Of a DNA stretch of 64,000 nucleotides, positions 26,311 to 37,591 are shown in pieces. The notes beneath the pieces are model-generated. The model was not told the origin of the DNA. It worked only from the letters and a program-made list of their open reading frames with translations, and did not search any database. Source of the DNA: Cenococcum geophilum 1.58 (Eukaryota; Ascomycota; Dothideomycetes; Gloniales; Gloniaceae); assembly GCA_001692895.1 (NCBI GenBank), contig KV748241.1, forward strand, positions 496,001 through 560,000, in the 5' to 3' direction. The translations under genes and the position numbers were made by a program. Within the stretch, counting starts at the first letter, position 1; each line of letters opens with the position of its first letter.

Positions 26311-26502
26311 TGTCACGGGACGGGGTAGTGGCTATAAGACGTATATATTCGAGAAGTCTACAAAACGTTACGCGATCGATCGTAAGGGTCAAGGGCGTAA
26401 GGAGGTAATATACCTACGCGTAGCTAATATAAGCTATACATAAGGTGTATGCGAGAGCACGGGGCTCTCCTATAGAGGCCCCTACGGTGGGGTTCTATAA
26501 CA
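26311..26502 (-). repeat. Gypsy-3 3' LTR
   Basis: 192 bp, TGTCACGGGACGG...CTATAACA on the plus strand. Pairs with 32459-32650. The adjacent C-rich tract (26503-26520) is the polypurine tract on the minus strand. Confidence 0.9.
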
Positions 26503-26799
26503 TTACCCCCCCTCCTATAGAGGCGGAGCTCCGGCAACGCTGTGGTTACTATATATATATAGAAGGGACACTTAGGGTATAAAAAAGAAGAAAAGGGGGG
26601 TATCGCTAAAGGCTTAAAACAACGTTATATAATAAGGCTTGGCATCTAAGAATCCGACTAATTAGATAACTTTGACCGCCGGTTGAAGTTCCTAAACATC
26701 TTAACGATATTCCGGTTACGTAATCGCACTTTACCGCAATTTGACGGCAATTTAATGGTAATTTGCCCCTACGTAGCAATGTATAACGGTTTAACTCTA

Positions 26800-29700
26800 T
26801 AAGGGCTCCCATAGAGGATTAGGTATAAAATCTTTGCTTAGGCCCGGTTTCTGTAGATTCGCGTAGTAAAAGTTACTGATTAGATCCTTTGCATTTTTAA
26901 AGTCTTCCTATAGTTGCCATTCTGGTTAGTCTATGTTAAATCCTGTATATATAGCTCTATAGTAGAGCCGTCGTCCTCTGCCTTTACTAAAGTATTTAGA
27001 GTTAATAATTTGTTTAACAGTCCACTCCTCATGGTTTTTGTCTTTGTTTTCGTCTTAGATTAGTACTAGTAGGGGTTTAAGCTGTGTCTGCCCTGGTAAG
27101 GGGTTAGGCTAATAAAGGTATAGTAGCTATGGGTAAAATACAGGCTATATCCCACAGGTGGCTAGGGTAGGCAGGAGCTCTAGCTCGTATACGGCTCCCC
27201 TATTAATGACTTATTTAATTAGGTAGGGGCCGAGGTTCTTATAATTGAGTAACTTTATAGGCCTTTATGTAGAGATATTGCGTATATCTAGCTATACCTA
27301 GTCGCCAACACGCATCTCCGGTAGTGGCGTTCTATGATAGTTGGCGAAGTAGGCCTGCTTTGCTTAAGCCTAGGCCATTTCTCCCTTACAGTAGTCGAGT
27401 AGATTTTTTATGCGGTCTATATACTGGTCGGTAAGTAGCATCTTAAGGCGTTTTCTATATGGTAGTTTCTTATTAATAGGTTCTGGTAGTTCTATACTAG
27501 ATTAGGGGTAATATCCCTTGTTCACGAAGAACGGGGTAAGTCCTGTAGTAGTTAAGACGTAGTTATTCGCTGCGAATTTACCTAATAGAAGGTGATTTAC
27601 CCAGTTATCTTAACTATAGGCAACTACCTGTTATAGGTACGCTTTTATGCTAGTATTAGCGTTTTCCGGTTACCCAGTAGTTTTATAGTGGAAGGATATA
27701 GATATCTTAACGAAGATGCCAAGGCGTTAGCAGATTCGTCTCTATATATTAGAGCCGAACTATATACCTCGGTCGGATGTAATTGAGTTAGGTAACCTAT
27801 ATAATTGGTAGATTTCGCGGAGGAAGGCGTTAGTGACGTCGCTAACGGCTACGCCTTCGGTTAGGACGTAGTGGCGCTCTTTTATAAGTCGGCATATTAT
27901 TATAAGGATGTTCTTATAGGTACGGCTATGTCGCTTATAGGGTGGTAGGTTAATAACGAAATCTATAGCGATATCTACCTATCGTTATATAGGTATTGGT
28001 AGAGGGTGCAGTAGTCCTTGGTACTTTATATTAAAGGCCTTAGCGTGCTTATAACCGTAGTAGGCGCCTATAAAGCGTTTAACTAAGTCTATTATTTTAG
28101 GCTAGAAGTAGTATCGGCTAAGAAGCTTATAGGTTCCTCCTCTGCCTAGGTAGCCGCTTAATTAGAGGTTATAGGCTATTTGGATTAGTTGCCGTTGTAG
28201 ATTTTCTAAGTTGGGGATGAATAGACGGCCTCTATAATAGAGCCTGTTCTCTTTTATTTCTAAGGCTGCTATATTAATCTAGCCTAAGCTTTAGAGTTTA
28301 GTCGGCAGCGTATAGGCGTTAGCGGTCTTTACGGTAATAAGTTAATGCAGTAATAGGTTAATAGAGGTGTTATATGCCGTGGTGATAAGCTTATTAATTT
28401 TAAAAGGTGATTCTAGTTCTATAGTATAGAGCTGAGGTATAGTTAGCTCTATTGTAGGTAGTATACCTAAGGCCAAATTCCGTACTTTTAGAATTGTCTA
28501 TTATTAGAACTAGTTGTAGGGGTTATTTTTAGACTAAGGAAGGTCTTATAAGCGGTGTATTAGGCTATTAGGCTTAGTACCTTATACTCCTAGCCTATAT
28601 ACGATTTTAAAGTTAAAACTAGAGAGGAACTCGTTCCACTTAGCATTAGTTTAGCTGTTTTGTAGTTATAAAGTACTTAAGGTTGCGATAATTTGTAAGG
28701 ACTTTAGTTAGCTAGTTAGGTTCTGTTAAAGAGAGTTTTGGTTAGAATTCCTTAAACGCTTATATAATTACGAGAAGTTCCTTATTATAGATCTTATAGT
28801 TATATTCTTATAGTGTAAGCTTAGATAAATAAAATGCGACTAGGTAGAGGAGACCGTTATTACCTATCTAGGAGAGGACGCCTGCGTTAACGTAGTCTGA
28901 GGAGTTAGTTTTAAGATAGAGTTGTTATCCTAGTATGAAGTGAGCTAGGATAGGTGCTTTAGTAAAAGCATTTTTGAGGTCTTAGAACGCCTTCTTATAT
29001 TTAGGCGTCTAGATAAAACGTAGATATATTTTTCTTCCTTTTGTGGAAAGGCCCTTCGTTCACATTATTGCTGTAAATAGTGCTATAACACCTAAGAAGT
29101 TGTATATAAATTTTTGATAGAAGTTAGCGAAACTAAGGAAAGCTTGTACGTCTTTAATGTAGTTAGGGGTTTGCTATTTAGTAATTATGTGTACCTTCTT
29201 GGGGTCTATATAGACACCCTTAGTAGTAATAATTAGTCTAAGGTATTTTACTTCTGTAACTAAGAATTTGTACTTCTTTAAATTAATATAAAGTCCTACG
29301 TCCCTAAAGCGCTATAGGACCTTTTAAACGTGCTTAGTATGCTTAGAAGGGTTATTGCTATAAATAAGTATATCGTCTAGGTACACAGAGTAGAAGTCAT
29401 TAAGGTAGTCCCGTAAGGCGTTATTAATATAGCTTTAGAAGCTACCTGGGCCGTTGTATACGCTAAAGGGTATGATGGTATATTTGAATTGGCCAAAGCG
29501 TAATGCGAATGCGGTTTTTTATTTATTACCTTCTTATATTTGGAGGCGGTTAAAGGCGGCGATAATATTAAGCTTGGTATAGATTTTAGCTTAGCTAAGC
29601 CGCTTAAAAGTCTTACATATAAGCGGTATGGGGTATTAGTTCTTAATTATAATAGCGTTAAGTCCTCTGTAGTTAATATAGAATTAAATACCTCCTTCTA

Positions 29701-32380
29701 GCTTCTTAGTAAGGAGGATAGGGGCGGCTACTAGGGATATACTGGGGCGAATAAACCCTTTATTAAGGTGTTTATTGATATACTTTTTAATAACTAGAAG
29801 TTTATCTTTTGATATTAGGTAGGGTCTCTTATAAAGTAGCGTTTTTCCTTATTTAATATTAATAGTATAGTTATTAGGTTGATATAGGGGGAGTATATCT
29901 ACGCTCTTTTATAAGTATATGTTAATAAAGTTATAGTACCTCTTAGGGAGGAGCTTACAGAGTTCCTTATTAGTAAGTCCTTTTTTAAGCTTTATAAACT
30001 TCTTAAAGTCTGAAGGTAAAAGTTTGTAGAGTTTTGCGGGGGCATCGTTTTCTAAGAGGTTAACTATATCTATCCTATTACTGTAGAGGATGTGGTTCTA
30101 TTCTTTATTAAGCTTATATAGTTATAATTAAAAGGCTGCGGTAACGGTCTAGCCTTTCCTATATACTATGTAGTAAAAGGCCGCGGCACTTATATGGTGG
30201 TAGTTAGTTATAGGTAGGGTAATAAGGGGTTCCTTAGGTTGGTATTTTGGGGAGTAGATAGAGGCGGCTAGGCTATATCCTAGGCAGGTCTCTCTACAGT
30301 ATTTAGAGTTAAAGGTTACTTCTCTCTTTTTTCAGTCAATAGTGGGGTTGTATTATTTAAGCTAGTTTATTTTAAGGATAATAGGGTAGTTAGTAAGTAG
30401 TATAATATAGGCCCAGAGTTCTTTCTAGTACCCATTTATGTCTAAATAGAGTTGTGCTATGTGGGTAATCTTCTGTATAGTATAACTACCGTCAGCGAGT
30501 TATAGGGCGCGGGCTTTAATAAGGGGTAAGGTAAATAGGTTATAAGTGCGCACAAATTAGGTATCTATAAATTTATTAATAGCTCCGCAATTAATTATAG
30601 AACGGCTTTTATATTATTTTTTAGCAGTAGTTCCTATTATAGGTAAAACTATCTATTTCCGTCTATTTATCTTTACTAAGTTATCTATTAAGTAGGCTAA
30701 TATATAGATCCCCTTATCATTAGGGCGTCCTAACCTACGACTTAGAGCTAGGACTTAGCGTTTTCCGTTTCTGTATCCGACTCTACCGTTATTACTACGT
30801 CTTTATCTTATACAGTAGTGGCATATAGCGACATATTTAGTATTTAAGGTACTAGGTTAGGTATTAGGCGGCAGCTACTAAACCTAGCCATTAGGTAGTT
30901 TAGGCTATAGCTATAATAGCCTTCTTGATGATATCTATAGCAACGCTTTAGCTTCTGGAGTAGCTTACGTTCTCTATCTAGTAGCTTCTACGGGAAGGTT
31001 GGTATAGAAAGGTCGATATTAAAACCAGTAGTGTTGCTTAGGGTAGTAAACGTTAGTAGTTTAGTAGGTCCGGAGGGCTTCTATAAGGAGGTCTTTGGGT
31101 AGGGGTTTACAGTAGCGATCTGATTTAGTCGTCGTTTAATCTTCTGTATGGCTGCTACCATATTATAAACATTATTATAGTTGTGGCTGGCGGCTGCGTA
31201 ACTAAGGCGATAAGTGACTTTTTTAAGGAGATCTTCTTAGTCTTTAGTATCGTCTCGGGCGAGGGCTCTGGTATATTCCTAGAATTTGATATAAAACTTA
31301 TTAAATAATTTAGTAGGGCTTATCTTTAGGGCACGTAGTTTAGCTTAGTTAGTGGCTAGTAGGTTATAATCGCGGTATATTAGGTTGAGATTATTAAGGA
31401 CTTCTTAGTAGAACTACCACTTTTAGGGGCTATTAGTCTCCTATTAGGCGAAGAGTCTGTTAAATAGTATACCCTTTATTCGCCCAATAATGTAGCCAAT
31501 CTTAGTATCTTCCGTAGGAAAAAGGCAGGCGCTCTAAGTTAGTTTCTCACAGATTTACATCTTTTAGTGGCTGTATTCTTTGCGGTCTCCCTAGAAAACT
31601 AGGGGATTAGGGTAACGTGCATTAGACCCTACAGTAGCAGCTTAGGTTTGATTGTTATAGCTTTTATTATCGCTTTAGTAGGGGTTCCCGTTAGGTGAGG
31701 CTGCTTAGCGCTGACTCTCCGTTAAGCGTTAAGTAGGTGAAGTTGCTAGGGGCGTAGAGACTTAAGTGGCGTTATATACAGTAGAGAGATATCTAGCGTT
31801 GTTATAAATGTACTTATTAAGCTAAGATTATAGGTATTTAATTATGCCTTCTTTTTTAGTGACCGTAGTAATAAGTGCGATCTTAGCCTTCTTTAACTGT
31901 TGGATGTCGCGTTTAGACACGCGGAGGTCGTCTTTAGTTTCTTAATATGTGTTGTCGGCGAGCGCCTTATAAGCTTGTAGGTCTTAAATGATATCACAAT
32001 CTTAGGCAGCACGCATCTTAGCTTATATAAGCTTTAGGTGGTAGTTCTATAGAAGGCAATAGTATTTATTGGGTTTTCGTGCTACTATTTTTGCGAACGT
32101 CTCAGCGTCTCGTATTTCGATTTCAATAGGTAGTAGCCCTTCCGCTTGCTTGTTCGTAGTTATATAGTTAATAAAAGATAAGACATTATTAGTGTCCATC
32201 TCCTTAGGGGTTAAGGCTAGGGCTAATAAATTAAATTCTCCTAGGATTGATTGGCGTTATAGGTTAAGTGTAGGTATTAAATTGTTCTTTAGGTTTAACA
32301 TAGTGGCTAGTAAGGAATATTATCTTACTATTATGGGTTCCTTAAAAGTATAAAGTGAGGTAACTCATAGGTACGCTACT
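26800..32380 (-). pseudogene. Gypsy-3 gag-pol polyprotein, many stops
   Basis: Same order as Gypsy-1 on the minus strand: gag (about 32380-30880), protease near 30640-30470, RT with intact YLDDI at about 29383-29369, RNase H, integrase (about 28330-27100) and chromodomain (about 27040-26830). Differences from Gypsy-1 are dominated by transitions, as expected when two copies were independently mutated by RIP. Many TAA/TAG stops; not functional. Confidence 0.82.
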
Positions 32381-32458
32381 TTTAGTAGCGCCTATAGTAT
32401 TGCAAAGACGTAGAATTGGTTATAGGCTGGGTGTTAGTAGTAAAAAGGCGCAACGTAA

Positions 32459-32650
32459 TGTTATGGGACGGGGCAGTAGCTATAAGACGTATGTATTCAA
32501 GGAGTCTACAAGACGTTGTGTGATCGATCATAAGGGTCGAGGGCGTAAGGAGGTAATATACCTACGCGTAGCTGACATAAGCTATACGCGAGGTATATGT
32601 AAGAGCATGGGGCTCTCCTATGGAGGCCCCTGCGGTGGGGTTCTGTGATA
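32459..32650 (-). repeat. Gypsy-3 5' LTR
   Basis: 192 bp, TGTTATGGGACGG...CTGTGATA on the plus strand. Followed by target duplication TTAAC. Confidence 0.9.
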
Positions 32651-32655
32651 TTAAC

Positions 32656-33257
32656 GTTGCTAAGTGCCTAGGTATCAGCAGTCTATCTTATAAAATCCTC
32701 CCTAAAATACTCCTATAGTTATAAATCGGTATAGTATCTATTTTAGTAGAATATAATATAGTGTAGGAGAAAGCTATTAACTTATTTTATGGTATAAGTT
32801 ATTATATTAAAGGCGAATTCGTCCTAATCTTTATTGATAAGTTTCGCGTGCTTAGCTACCCCTAATGGTAAGGAGTTTTTCTAGTCGTTTGGCGTAGCTA
32901 TGCTTTTAGAGGAAGGGAAGTGTTATTAGTGTAGGGATTATCGTTTAGTACGCGTTCGTAATGTGTATTTGCGATTATAGGGCTTAGGACTAGTTCTGGC
33001 CTTAAATCGCGAAGACTTATAAAGCGTATTATTCTACATAATGGACGTAAGAATCCGTAATCTTGGAAAGGCTTAGGACTAGTTCTGGCCTTTAGATCCT
33101 TAGATTTGTGGAAGAGTTCTATTTAAGGTTTAGGACCAGTTCTGACCTTAAAAGATAGCTTCCTCTAGCACGAGTAGCACTGGTATAGTAGCTTATCTCT
33201 TTTTAGTAGAATACCTAGCTGTTCTATAATATAACAGTAAAGTTAACTACTAATTAG
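32656..33257 (-). other. Copia-1 5' leader with a 24-bp motif in triplicate
   Basis: Between the Gypsy-3 insertion and the Copia-1 5' LTR. Three copies of a motif beginning GGCTTAGGACTAGTTCTGGC occur at about 32979, 33068 and 33127 (one degraded to GGTTTAGGACCAGTTCTGAC). Each contains a near-palindrome around ACTAGT. No credible ORF; it is the untranslated leader and/or start of gag. Confidence 0.6.
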
Positions 33258-33474
33258 TGTTAGTTACACAAGGGGATATTACGTAGCTACGGTTCGTAGA
33301 TAGTATAATGATTATTCTATATTAATTTCTATAAGGGAGGGCGAGGAGCTTAAGGCTCCTCACCACGCTAGTGCCGCGGCGACACATGACGGTAACTTGC
33401 CGCACGTAATGGTAACTTGCCATACGTGACGGCAATATACCTTGTATAGTGACCACTTGCTTTTATTCCCAACA
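33258..33474 (-). repeat. Copia-1 5' LTR
   Basis: 217 bp copy of 21060-21276, starting TGTTAGTTACA and ending TTCCCAACA on the plus strand. Followed by target duplication ATAAG. Confidence 0.88.
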
Positions 33475-33479
33475 ATAAG

Positions 33480-34165
33480 TAAGACTAAAGAGGTATAATA
33501 AGAAGATTTTATATAGAGGTAGTAGCAATTACTTATAAACGACTTTTCCTAATTATGAAATTATATACTAGCTTAGAGGTAAGCGGAGAATATAGCATTT
33601 ATCTTAGTTTCCTAACTTTTAAATAGCTTAACTACAAAATCCAATTTTCTAAATTTTAACCCCCCTATCTGTCCTACCTTCTTACTGCTTTTAAAGCTAT
33701 TAGATATATATATAATGGTATATAAAAAGAATTGGCAGTATTACTAGATCAATATTGCTACTATCTATAGCGTTAATCAATTTTTGGAATTTTTTAATTT
33801 TTTTTAAAGGGCGGAAATACCGCTTATATAAGAAGTTACATAACCTCTAAGAATACTTAGGACCGTATACTAGCAGCCATAACTTCTCTATACTATAGTT
33901 AATATTTTATATATACTGCACCTGGAGCTACTTATAATAACTATTACCTATAAATCTACCGATTTATAAATTAAAAATTAGACATAGTTAAAACTGTTAG
34001 TAGGGGTTATTAATTGCGCTCCCTATAACAAAATTTTATATTTTAGTAATTTAAACTAATAAATTAAATTAAAAGTTCGGAACGTCTAAATAAGGTTTTA
34101 CTAAAACGCTAGCTAGACCCTAACCTAGACCCTTTTTAACCTATTAAATTCTAAAAATAACAACC
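33480..34165 (+). other. Helitron tail and start of a copia remnant; no gene
   Basis: The first 150 bases continue the Helitron helicase frame (KTKEV then stops). Then AT-rich sequence with a GCGG-AAATA-CCGC hairpin near 33817. From about 33880 an LTR-like/primer-binding-like stretch resembles 35220-35340 (shared GAGCTACTTATAATA, and both have AGGGGT..T...TT near a GCTCCC). Boundaries between the two elements could not be fixed. Confidence 0.4.
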
Positions 34166-34630
34166 TCTACTAAATTAAAAATTAACCTTATCCTTAACAA
34201 GCCATTTAATTAGATTTAATAGTTCTTTATTATCTAAGATATAGCTAAAACTAATAAGGTATAGTAGTATATTGACCCATCTAAGAAGAAAGACGATCTT
34301 CTAAAGCTAGAACTACTAAGTCGGCCTATACTAAGGGATATACTATCTACGGCTATATTAATAGTAAAGCTAGACCTAAACTAGCTTACTACCTATAACT
34401 AGCTCTACGCCAAATATAAGGACAATTTACGTATATACTAGAAGCAAAAATAGGCTATAAATGATATTAACAACTACATTATTTACACTATATTAGTAGC
34501 CTACCTTTTACTTATTAACAGCCTTAGTAGTTAGTTACATTAAATATTTAAGGCGTCTCTACTACTATAGTAATAGAGATACCCCGTATTTTAGTAAGTA
34601 ATTAAGCCTATCTTGTATAAGAATCTTATA
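34165..34630 (+). pseudogene. Copia gag remnant
   Basis: A plus-strand reading with stops resembles the N-terminal gag of fungal copia elements: a W/F-rich start, YIDPSKKKDDLL near 34270-34310, then an acidic-aromatic stretch, LYAKYKDNLRIY near 34400-34430, and NDINNYIIYTI near 34460-34495. No downstream protease, integrase or RT of the same element was found, so this is a truncated relic or a non-autonomous derivative. It is unrelated to the inner part of Copia-1 as far as can be read. Confidence 0.55.
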
Positions 34631-34666
34631 TTATTAGTACTTACCAAATTACGTACTTATAGGGCC

Positions 34667-35121
34667 TCCTCCCGTTTATAAATACTCCCTCCTTTACACC
34701 TTTCTTTCTTCTTTTCTTCTTCCCTATAAGAGCTAGAGGTGCTCTAATACCCCTTCCTAGTCTCTACTAAGGGATTTATTAGTTAATATAGTAATATAAA
34801 CAGTATCTAATAAGGAAATAGGTAAGAGAGGAGATAGAAAGGACGGGGGGGCGTCTGGTGGGTATTAGTTAAGCAACGTTAATATCTATATTATAGCTGC
34901 CTAATCTCCTATTTATAAATACTCCCTCCTTTATACCTTCCTCTTATTTTCTTTCTTCTTTCTTATAAGAGCTAGAGGCGCTCTAATACTCCTTTCTAGT
35001 CTTTACTAAGGAATCTATTAGTTAATATAGTAATATAGATAGTATTAGACAAGGAAATAGGTAAGAGAGGAAATAGAAAGGACGGAGGAACCTCTAGTAG
35101 GCATTAGTTAAGCAATATTAA
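34667..35121. repeat. Direct duplication of a 215-bp block
   Basis: Copy 1 (about 34667-34882) and copy 2 (about 34907-35121) match closely: TTTATAAATACTCCCTCCTT, pyrimidine tract, AAGAGCTAGAGG-GCTCTAATAC, GGAAATAGGTAAGAGAGG, TTAGTTAAGCAA. They start 239-240 bp apart. Each has a TATA-like start and a purine-rich end but no TG...CA termini, so LTR status is unproven. Confidence 0.7.
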
Positions 35122-35982
35122 CGGCGGTTTTTATTACCTAAAAATTGCGTTATATAATGACATTTAGGGACATAAATATATACCCCCGTCCCATACTTAT
35201 ACTACTACTAAATATTTTAGATTTTATACTTAGAGCTACTTATAATAGGCATTCCTAGAAGATCTACTAGTTTAAAGCTTTATAATTAAACGTTATTAAC
35301 GTTTTATATAGGGGTCGTCGATTAAGCTCCCAGAATACAATTTTTAAAGTTTAATACTATACTAATATCACGACCTTCTTACAGTGGCCGAGCCACCCCT
35401 AATCTCCTCCCTCTCCTCCCCCCTCCTATTACTCGGCGCCGAGCTATTATATTATTGCTAAGCTATTACGTTATCGTATATCCAAACTAGGTGGGTAATA
35501 ACGTGATTACTTAATTATGTTAAACGTCTCTATATATAGTTATATCTCTTCCTATACGCGTATTTAATTAAGTTAGGGTAGTAAACTTACTTTAATTCCA
35601 GCTATACGGCGATTTAGTTATTAGGTATTAAAAATATTTAATATATAAAGCTTTAAATTAGAATTATAATCTACTATATTAGATCCTACGTAAAGGGCTT
35701 TATATTAAAGCTCTGCAGTCTAAATATATACTAGATTTATAACCAATATAATCCTTAAGCCTAGCTTAAGTAGGGCGCCATAGTTACTATAGTAGATCCT
35801 TACCTAGCAGTGACTAAGGCGCCTTAATCTTACTACTACTTTTAAATTAAGTAAAAGCTCTATATAGGGGGGTCCTAGGGAGTCTCCCCCTAGAAAACCT
35901 TATCTCTATATATATTAATTAAAGTCTATATAATAAAGCTCTAAAATTGATTAGCTTATTACTTATAAACTTAGGTTAAAAT
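35122..35982. other. AT-rich sequence without a recognisable gene
   Basis: Includes a second copia-leader-like segment (35215-35345) and a C-rich stretch at 35395-35425 followed by ACTCGGCGCCGAGC. The rest is TpA-rich sequence with no readable domain. Probably more than one old repeat. Confidence 0.5.
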
Positions 35983-36174
35983 TTATATTAGGGGATCAAC
36001 GTTCCGCATATTATGTTGACTAAATTTAACCCACCCAATCTTATTAAGGTCTTTCCCGAGGTTGTAGTTAGGTAGGTTATTAGGGTCGACATTTAGGATA
36101 TTAATAGCAGGGCGTTTATCGGCGTGAATAAGGAAGCCACAACCATCTTTCTTAGAGAGGCTTACTAGATTCAT
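35983..36174 (-). CDS. Short unidentified ORF, possibly the 3' end of a broken gene
   Basis: 63 codons, ATG at 36174, beginning MNLVSLSKKDGCGFLIHADK and ending NMRNVDPLI. Composition is protein-like (DNP.NLPNYNLGKDLNK), with no repeats. Upstream on the same strand the frame stays readable for another 30 or more codons (LNYYFRY, then a TAA, then FLYANSQYT) if TAA/TAG are taken as mutated Gln, so the ATG may be internal to a longer RIP-hit gene. I do not recognise the family; no membrane segment or signal is visible. Flanks are AT-rich relics. Could be a transposon fragment or a captured host exon. Confidence 0.35.
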   Translation of the reverse strand: MNLVSLSKKDGCGFLIHADKRPAINILNVDPNNLPNYNLGKDLNKIGWVKFSQHNMRNVDPLI

Positions 36175-37559
36175 AGTGTATTGGCTATTAGCGTATAGGA
36201 ATTAGTAACGGAAGTAGTAGTTTAGAGGACTCTAAAAGTGGTATAGTTAACGCTAAGTTCTAGGCTGCGTTCTAAATAATAAGTTAGTTATTTTAGAGGC
36301 TACCAAACGTTAGGGCTTAGCGGTGCATTTTAACCCACTTTAGTAGGCACTCTGATTAATACAATATCGCCCTCTAGACATATTCTCTAACCCATACAAC
36401 AGGTATTGCTACTTAGTTTAACGGCCGGTGCTAATTACCGGCGCCGGCGTGCGTGGCCGCCGTAAGGGAATGCGTTAATATCTGGCTGCGCTACCTGGAT
36501 ACTTTATATATATTAGTAAGTGATATAGATAAAGCTTTTAATATTTAGCAGACTTACTATTCCTAGCTCTAGTTTTTAGTAGAAGATTCTTACCATAGTA
36601 GAATGGGTATTATAAGAGCAATAAATTTGGAAAAATTTATGCTTGTCTTAGGTAAGTGCTGGTGTAACTATAGCGACAGGTAAGGTAGGACCTAGCAGGC
36701 AGGATAGAAACCCCAAGAAAGAAAACAGCAAGGCTGCTGCTTATTTATTAACTGTTTATTATAGTTTAGAACGGTAACGATGGGTTAAATGGTGCGTATG
36801 TGTGTAGATATTTACCTTAGTAAGTAAGAACCTACATTATCTACCCGTTTTTGCCTTAGCTATTAAACTTTACTATCTTAACTTTCCGCAATATTGTATC
36901 GCTGTTTAATAACTACTGCTTACTCTCTAATAACTGCTATTATCTTTTCCTACCTACTTCTTTTACGTTACCAGTTCACCTATGCCAAAACACCCCTACT
37001 AATTTACTAGACTCTACTAATTTACACTTTTATTTTTATTTACTAAAATCTACAGTTTACTTTTGTTTGGTAACAGTAATATACTATAATTGTCTACTAT
37101 GCTATTATAGGACTTATAACTTTATTACGCCGATTTACAGATAATGGCTATTGACTTAAAAGTGAAAATTTTATTTCCACACTGTTCAAATCTTTTCTTA
37201 CCTAACTTACTTTTGGTTGACTTTACCTTTATTTAGTCTTACTTCTATCTAACGTTATATATTAAACTTTAGTAAGTAGTACTTATATTTAATACTAAAT
37301 CGAACAGTAAGTTATAGTATTATTATAATATTTGTCTTATATAAAATGGGCCAGTAGCTAATAGTCTATATAGATAACTTTATACCTAATACTAAAAGAG
37401 ATTTAATCTAAGTGTGGGTTATTAGATATTATATAAGTTAAAGATATTATTAAAGCCGTCTAAAATAAGGTAGCGGTTAACTAGAACTAGCTTAAGGCTA
37501 TTACTACCCTTACTAGTAATAGCTATTAGGCTAAATAAATTAAATTAACCATGTTATCC
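36175..37559. other. Intergenic, moderately RIP-affected; nothing identified
   Basis: Contains a GC-rich patch at 36420-36480 with GGCGCCGGCGTGCGTGGCCGC. The stretch 36640-36830 is less mutated and rich in CpA. TGTAACTA near 36663 and GGTAACA near 37069 look like LTR ends but have no matching flanks. No supported gene. Confidence 0.5.
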
Positions 37560-37591
37560 GTAATTCGGATAAATTACCCTATAATTTCGGC

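Larger units (their letters stand above)
26311..32650 (-). mobile_element. Gypsy-3: second copy of the Gypsy-1 family, inside Copia-1
   Basis: 192-bp LTRs at 26311-26502 and 32459-32650, perfect target duplication TTAAC (26306-26310, 32651-32655). Total 6340 bp, colinear with Gypsy-1 at an offset of about 20382. Retains more TpG/CpA than Gypsy-1 at many matching sites, so it looks less mutated. Being inside Copia-1, it must postdate that insertion. Confidence 0.9.
21060..33474 (-). mobile_element. Copia-1: Copia LTR retrotransposon, RIP-degraded, split by Gypsy-3
   Basis: 217-bp LTRs at 21060-21276 and 33258-33474 run TGTTGG...CCAACA in ancestral form, with a perfect target duplication ATAAG (21055-21059, 33475-33479). 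Coding strand is minus, so the 5' LTR is 33258-33474. Gypsy-3 (26311-32650) sits in the gag/leader region. Without it Copia-1 is about 6.1 kb. An N-rich patch (22265-22325) lies in the RNase H region. Confidence 0.88.
3174..33830 (+). mobile_element. RIP-degraded Helitron, split in four by nested LTR elements (approximate 3' end)
   Basis: Once the nested elements (5929-12273, 12929-19536, 21060-33474) are removed, the remaining segments 3174-5928, 12279-12928, 19542-21059 and 33480 onward read as one rolling-circle transposase on the plus strand: Cys-rich/DUF6570-like region, Helitron Rep domain with HUH and Y2 motifs, then PIF1-type helicase. About 5.2 kb of Helitron remains. The termini (5' TC, 3' hairpin plus CTRR) were not located confidently. 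A small GCGG-CCGC hairpin near 33817-33831 is only a candidate for the 3' end. Confidence 0.75.

Noticed and set aside
33817-33831. Candidate Helitron 3' hairpin
   Set aside because: Only a 4-bp stem and no clear CTRR terminus next to it; kept as a hint only.
36662-37075. Possible solo LTR with TGTAAC...GGTAACA ends
   Set aside because: No matching 5-bp flanks and no second copy in the window.
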